This document shows, one piece after another, positions 60,599-64,000 of a DNA stretch of 64,000 bases; within the stretch, counting starts at the first letter, position 1; the number at the start of each line of letters is the position of its first letter. The notes under the pieces were generated by a model. The model searched no databases. It saw only the letters and a program-made list of their open reading frames with translations, and was not told the DNA's origin. The position numbers and the translations under genes are program-made. Origin of the DNA: Sinosporangium album (lineage in GTDB: Bacteria > Actinomycetota > Actinomycetes > Streptosporangiales > Streptosporangiaceae); NCBI RefSeq assembly GCF_900100605.1, contig NZ_FNCN01000015.1, positions 1-64,000 of the forward strand. Direction: 5' to 3'.

Positions 60599-60665
60599 AC
60601 GGTTTCTCCCGGAAGAATGGTCTTTCAGGGGTATACCAGTGCTATCCACTTGATAGGGGACTAAT

Positions 60666-61520
60666 TTGACGGTCAGGCGTGAATCTCGTGAACCGATGCC
60701 GGGTCGTTACTCCGTGACCTTCGGCGAGATCGAGCTGCTGCGCGACCTCGACCGTCCGGGGGGTTGGATTCTCACCAAGGACGGCGTTCCCCAGTCCTAT
60801 GTAGACCTCGACGATCCCACCTATCTCGACTTCGAATACGTGCGTCTCATGGCCGACGTCATCGACGCGCTGCCCGAGGGCCCCGTGGACGCCGTGCACG
60901 TGGGGGGCGGCGCCTGCACGCTCCCCCGCTACCTGGCCGCGACACGGCCCGGATCGCGACAGATCGTGGCCGAGCCGGACGCCGGGCTGGTGCAGTTCGT
61001 CCGCGACCAACTCCAGCTGAAATCCGTCCCCCGGCTCAAAGTGCGCATCCTGGACGGCAGGAGCGCCGTCACCGCGCTCTACGACGACTCCGCCGACGTG
61101 TTCGTGCTCGACGCGTTCAGCGGCGCCGTCATGCCGGTCGAGCTCGCGACGGTCGAATACATGGCCGATGTGGCGAGGGTGCTGCGCGACGGCGGCACCC
61201 TGCTGGTGAACATCGCCGACGGCAAAGGGCTGGCGTTCACCAGACGGGTGCTGGCGACCGTGCACGGCGCCTTCCCCCATGTGGTGCTGCTCGCCGAACC
61301 GGGGGTCATGCGGGGACGCCGCTTCGGCAACCTGATCGTGGCGGCCTCGGTGCGGGAACTACCCGTGGACACACTGGCCCGCCGCGCCGCCGGCGGCCTC
61401 ACGCAGGCGCGCTGCACCCACGGGAAGGCCCTGGTGAACTTCATCGCGGGCGCCGCCCCCATCCGCGAAGGGCAGCCCGTCGTGGCCCCCGTGCCGCCGG
61501 CGTCGGTGTTCGGCGACTGA
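60666..61520 (+). CDS. Spermidine-synthase-like methyltransferase-fold protein
   Basis: This protein of about 284 residues has the Rossmann fold of spermidine synthase-like enzymes: VDAVHVGGGACTLPRYLAATRPGSRQIVAEPDAGLVQFV for cofactor binding and VFVLDAFSGAVMPVEL in the later strand. The key polyamine-site aspartates are not obvious, so it may be a SAM-binding protein of other function. TTG 60666 has AGGGGA at ideal spacing; ATG 60696 is a less supported alternative. Divergent from the PBP gene. Confidence 0.85.
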   Translation: MTVRRESREPMPGRYSVTFGEIELLRDLDRPGGWILTKDGVPQSYVDLDDPTYLDFEYVRLMADVIDALPEGPVDAVHVGGGACTLPRYLAATRPGSRQIVAEPDAGLVQFVRDQLQLKSVPRLKVRILDGRSAVTALYDDSADVFVLDAFSGAVMPVELATVEYMADVARVLRDGGTLLVNIADGKGLAFTRRVLATVHGAFPHVVLLAEPGVMRGRRFGNLIVAASVRELPVDTLARRAAGGLTQARCTHGKALVNFIAGAAPIREGQPVVAPVPPASVFGD

Positions 61521-61538
61521 ACGGCGGCCACGCGGGGT

Positions 61539-62327
61539 TCAGGCGAGCCCTCCGCCGTCCACGACCAGGGCGCTGCCCGTGACGAAGCTCGCGTCCTCGC
61601 AGGCGAGGAAGAGTACGGCTCGCGCGATCTCCTCGGGTGAGCCCGCCCGGCCCATCGGCCGGTCCGCCGCGTCGGCGGCGAAGGCGGTCCAGTCCTCCGA
61701 GAGCTGCCTGGCCTCGTCCCGCAGCATGGGGGTGTCGGTGTCGCCGGGGTTGACGGAGTTGACCCGGATGCCGGCCTTGGCATGGTCGATGGCCAGGGCC
61801 CGGGTCATATTGACGACCGCGGCCTTGGAGGCGCAGTAGGACAGCGCGTTGCCGCCGCCCTTGAGGCCCCAGCCCGAGCCGGTGTTGACGATCGAGCCGC
61901 CCGAGGTCATCGCGGGAACGGCGTGTTTGCACATCAGGAAGACCGATCGCACGTTGACGGCCATCACGCGGTCCCACTCCTCGACCGTGGTGCCGAGGGC
62001 GTCGGCACGGCGGATGATCCCCGCGTTGTTGAACAGGACGTGCAGACCGCCGAAGGTGTCCACCGCGGCCCGCACGACGCGTGCGCAGTCGTCCTCGACC
62101 GACACGTCGGCCGTCACCGCCACCGCCCGGCCGCCCGCCTCGGCGATGTCGCGCGCGGCCGAGGCGGCGCCCGGGCCGTCGAGGTCGGCCACCACGACCG
62201 CCGCGCCCTCCCGCGCGAACAGCAGCGCCGTGGCGCGCCCGATCCCGGACGCGCCTCCGGTGACGACGGCCACCTTGTCTTTGAGCTTCACCGCGTCTGT
62301 GAGCTTCACCGCGCCTTTGAACGTCAC
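61539..62327 (-). CDS. Short-chain dehydrogenase/reductase (SDR)
   Basis: This NAD(P)-dependent oxidoreductase has up to 262 residues. The cofactor motif is VVTGGASGIGRA, the structural motif NNAG, and the catalytic residues are Ser (NTGSGWGL), YCASK and the following Lys. NPGDTDTPM and VTGSALVVDGG are also typical. The 5' end is unusual: an 18-bp unit containing GCGGTGAAGCTCA is present three times in tandem, each with a possible GTG start, at 62327, 62309 and 62291. The last would give the typical N-terminus. Substrate unknown. Confidence 0.9.
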   Translation of the reverse strand: MTFKGAVKLTDAVKLKDKVAVVTGGASGIGRATALLFAREGAAVVVADLDGPGAASAARDIAEAGGRAVAVTADVSVEDDCARVVRAAVDTFGGLHVLFNNAGIIRRADALGTTVEEWDRVMAVNVRSVFLMCKHAVPAMTSGGSIVNTGSGWGLKGGGNALSYCASKAAVVNMTRALAIDHAKAGIRVNSVNPGDTDTPMLRDEARQLSEDWTAFAADAADRPMGRAGSPEEIARAVLFLACEDASFVTGSALVVDGGGLA

Positions 62328-62335
62328 CGCGTCAA
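62285..62335. repeat. Three tandem 18-bp units at the SDR start
   Basis: On the minus strand GCGGTGACGTTCAAAGGC, GCGGTGAAGCTCACAGAC and GCGGTGAAGCTCAAAGAC follow each other. The unit encodes AVKL(T/K)D. It appears to have multiplied at the translation start. Confidence 0.75.
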
Positions 62336-62420
62336 CACCCTTCGAGAGACCTCACACACCCTCACACAGCAGATAAGAAGATATGCGGTCGGTCTTTCCG
62401 GGTGCTCGCGGCCCGCGCGC

Positions 62421-63017
62421 TCAGGAGGCGGCGTGCGGCTTCAGCGTGAGGCAGGCGACCCTGGCCCCGGCCGTGCCCGCCTCCGGACCCTCAGGGGTGG
62501 TCTTGCGCTCATGGATGATCAGGGAGCCGGGCAGCCGGTCGGGGGTGTAGGCCCACGACTGGCGGGCCGTCGCGGTGCCCGCGCCCGTGCCGTCGGTCGT
62601 GAAGTCGAGCCAGACCTCGTTGTGGGGGTTGGCCATGTGGTGGCTCGGCGCGCCGGGGGTCTGCGCGTGCTGGTAGTGCGGGCCGGAGTCGTCGGGCTTG
62701 GCACCGCAGGGCTTGGTGTGCAGGTGCGCGCCGTAGGTGCGTGAGGGCAGCATGCCCTTGACGGTCAGCGTCGAGACGGTGGTGGAGTCGACCGATTCGG
62801 AGACCACCGCGCCCTCCGCGCCCTTGGGCACGAGCTTCGGGTCGTAGGCGACGGCGGTGGCGCCGGGCTTGTAGGGCTCGAACGTGCCACCCCCGGTGAG
62901 GCGTATCGCCATCGGGTGGACGGTCGGCGTCGGATCGTGGGCCTCGGGACGGCCGGCCTCCTGGGCCGCCCCGCACCCTGTGGTCAATATGGCCATGAGA
63001 AGTGCGGCGACTCGCAT
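62421..63017 (-). CDS. Cu/Zn superoxide dismutase family lipoprotein
   Basis: This 198-residue protein has a lipoprotein signal with LTTGC, so it is membrane-anchored outside the cell. The SOD_Cu beta-barrel includes GAHLHTKPCG (copper His-x-His) and the zinc-loop histidines in GPHYQHAQ, SHHMANPHNEVWLDF. It ends with SLIIHERKTT, the late copper histidine, and a Cys in VACLTL that can pair with the first. It would protect against external superoxide. ATG 63017 has GAGAGGG upstream. An exceptional palindrome lies 31-56 bases before the start. Confidence 0.88.
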   Translation of the reverse strand: MRVAALLMAILTTGCGAAQEAGRPEAHDPTPTVHPMAIRLTGGGTFEPYKPGATAVAYDPKLVPKGAEGAVVSESVDSTTVSTLTVKGMLPSRTYGAHLHTKPCGAKPDDSGPHYQHAQTPGAPSHHMANPHNEVWLDFTTDGTGAGTATARQSWAYTPDRLPGSLIIHERKTTPEGPEAGTAGARVACLTLKPHAAS

Positions 63018-63047
63018 TTCCCTCTCCTCGGTGAGCAGACGTGTGAG

Positions 63048-63073
63048 CTCGACCACTCTAATGAGTGGTCGAG
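63048..63073. promoter_or_regulatory. Perfect 11-bp inverted repeat upstream of Cu/Zn SOD
   Basis: CTCGACCACTC-TAAT-GAGTGGTCGAG is perfectly symmetric with an AT-rich centre. Its position close to the start codon fits a repressor or activator site such as those of MarR/TetR-type regulators. Confidence 0.7.
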
Positions 63074-63137
63074 CCGTTACGCACCGTGAAGCGCCGCCGG
63101 GCCGGGAAGCCTGACGCGACCCTGGGACTCCACCTAC

Positions 63138-63185
63138 CTGTGCCCCTGTGCCCCTGTGCCCCTGTGCCCCTATGGCCCTATGCCC
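63138..63185. repeat. 8-bp tandem repeat at the end of the pterin dehydratase gene
   Basis: CTGTGCCC is repeated four times, followed by CTATGGCC and CTATGCCC. The array includes the stop codon of the dehydratase (63178-63180), so slippage could change the C-terminus or the 3' untranslated region. Confidence 0.8.
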
Positions 63186-63471
63186 CGTGCTCGGCGGCGA
63201 TGCGGTCGATGTCGGCCGCGAGCTCGAAGTCGCGCCCGGTCAGGCCACCCGCGTCATGCGTCGTCAGGGCGAGGTGGAGCCGGCGCCACCGGATGTCGAT
63301 GTCGGGGTGGTGGTTGATCTCCTCCGCGCGTACGGCGATGGCGTCCACAATGCGGATCGCCGTGGGGAAGTCGGGCGCCGCCACCGTGCGGCGGATCTCG
63401 TTCCCCTCGCGCCGCCACTCGGGCACGCCCGCGAGGCGCTCGCTCACCGCGTCGTCGTCAAGCAGTTTCAT
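63178..63471 (-). CDS. 4a-hydroxytetrahydrobiopterin dehydratase (PCD/DCoH)
   Basis: This 97-residue enzyme recycles pterin cofactors after aromatic amino acid hydroxylation. It shows the family signature EINHHPDIDIRWRRLHLALTTHDAGGLT and the N-terminal VPEWRREGNEIRRTVAAPDF. Length is normal. The stop codon lies within an 8-bp tandem repeat. No hydroxylase gene is close by. Confidence 0.93.
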   Translation of the reverse strand: MKLLDDDAVSERLAGVPEWRREGNEIRRTVAAPDFPTAIRIVDAIAVRAEEINHHPDIDIRWRRLHLALTTHDAGGLTGRDFELAADIDRIAAEHGA

Positions 63472-63550
63472 CGCACCAGGACATCACGGGGCGGCCCCGT
63501 CGCGTCAACCGGCCCCGCCCTATGATCGCCCGGCCAGATCGAGGGGCCCG

Positions 63551-63576
63551 TGCCGTACGGCTCACGCCGTACGGCA
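63551..63576. terminator. Terminator-like hairpin after the permease gene
   Basis: A perfect 11-bp stem TGCCGTACGGC/GCCGTACGGCA with loop TCAC follows the permease stop at 63605 on the minus strand. Confidence 0.65.
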
Positions 63577-63604
63577 GGGTGCTTTCCCGAACCCCTCCTT
63601 GCCC

Positions 63605-64000
63605 CTACTTGACGGCGCCGGAGGTCAGGCCGGACTGGATCTGGCGCTGGAACACCACGTACACGATGAGCATCGGGATGATCGCCATGCTCAGGGCCGC
63701 GAACAGCCCGGGCCAGTCGGCCTCATAGCCGGCGATGACCGAGATATCAGCGATGCCCTGGGTGATCACCCATTTATCCCTGTCCTCGGCAAGGAGGACC
63801 AGTGGCAGGAGGTACTGGTTCCACTGGCCGAGCACGTTGAAGATCGTGATACTGACCACACCCGGCTTGGCCATGGGCAGCATGATCTGGAAGAACGTGC
63901 GCGTGTGCGACGCTCCGTCGATCATGGCCGCCTCCCCCACCGAGGTGGGCAGGTTCCTGAAGAAGGCCGTCATGAAGAGCACGGTGAACGGCATCGAGTA
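63605..64000 (-). CDS. Carbohydrate-type ABC transporter permease (MalG-like), partial
   Basis: The C-terminal 131 residues of an inner-membrane permease are visible; the N-terminus lies beyond the right edge. The EAA loop that contacts the ATPase reads VGEAAMIDGASHTRTFFQIMLPMAKPG. Further hydrophobic helices and a C-terminal FQRQIQSGLTSGAVK end are typical of the MalG-type subfamily. It would import a sugar or sugar derivative with partner genes outside the window. Confidence 0.93.
   Translation of the reverse strand, partial: YSMPFTVLFMTAFFRNLPTSVGEAAMIDGASHTRTFFQIMLPMAKPGVVSITIFNVLGQWNQYLLPLVLLAEDRDKWVITQGIADISVIAGYEADWPGLFAALSMAIIPMLIVYVVFQRQIQSGLTSGAVK

Noticed and set aside
1-64000. 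Insertion sequences or integrase genes
   Set aside because: No transposase, integrase or target-duplication pattern was found, although repeats at 50945-51405 are MITE- or REP-like.

Overview
The window is high-GC DNA from a filamentous actinomycete. Supporting signs are the strong third-position GC bias, frequent GTG starts, leaderless start sites, two Ser/Thr kinases with proline/threonine-rich outer segments, a SARP-type regulator, a Cu/Zn superoxide dismutase lipoprotein, an F420-type PPOX protein and a lysine 6-aminotransferase. The family resemblance is to the Streptosporangiales, but that placement is an impression. I saw no transposase, CRISPR array or rRNA; the one RNA gene is tRNA-His(GTG).

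Layout. (1) 1-5330: a duplicated catabolic/transport block on the minus strand, with two family-5 peptide-type binding lipoproteins flanking two paralogous amidohydrolases. The same promoter plus palindrome lies ahead of both lipoproteins. (2) 5606-8224: a very large uncharacterised protein. (3) 8501-11578: an ABC exporter whose tail carries Cys/His, preceded on the same strand by a string of very small genes, including a 41-residue Trp/Gly/Cys/His-rich peptide and a 28-residue Lys/Cys peptide. This is the best candidate for an undescribed system. (4) 11864-16566: a DUF1152 remnant, a DUF998 membrane protein, a coupled regulator/phosphotransferase pair and small proteins. (5) 16717-29054: ordinary chromosomal genes, including a DUF2079 membrane protein, a GT4 glycosyltransferase, a PIG-L deacetylase, a flippase-like membrane protein, a large SARP regulator, a DedA-like protein under a probable iron box, a D,D-carboxypeptidase, a TrmH methyltransferase and a CDF-like protein. 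(6) 29386-43717: a substrate-binding/VWA protein and then an exopolysaccharide cluster with two GT2 enzymes, a NodB deacetylase, a flippase, a large membrane protein, a secreted glycoside hydrolase, a FemAB/GNAT-like transferase with an internally deleted paralog, and a DegT-like protein. (7) 43692-45898: a divergent MocR regulator and PNPOx-fold protein. (8) 45982-50944: two Ser/Thr kinases and a degenerate pseudokinase. (9) 50945-51405: composite repeats. (10) 51406-55645: a DUF2510 protein, oligoribonuclease, tRNA-His, a phage-like small protein and two regulators. (11) 55646-64000: lysine 6-aminotransferase, a PPOX protein, hemolysin III, a penicillin-binding protein, a spermidine-synthase-like protein, an SDR, Cu/Zn SOD, pterin dehydratase and a truncated sugar-type ABC permease.

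Functional links. Overlapping ATGA/GTGA junctions show translational coupling at 12109, 13844, 31889, 33695, 34639 and 42542. Region 6 reads as one assembly line for a surface polysaccharide. Region 1 probably imports and hydrolyses a small molecule I cannot name.
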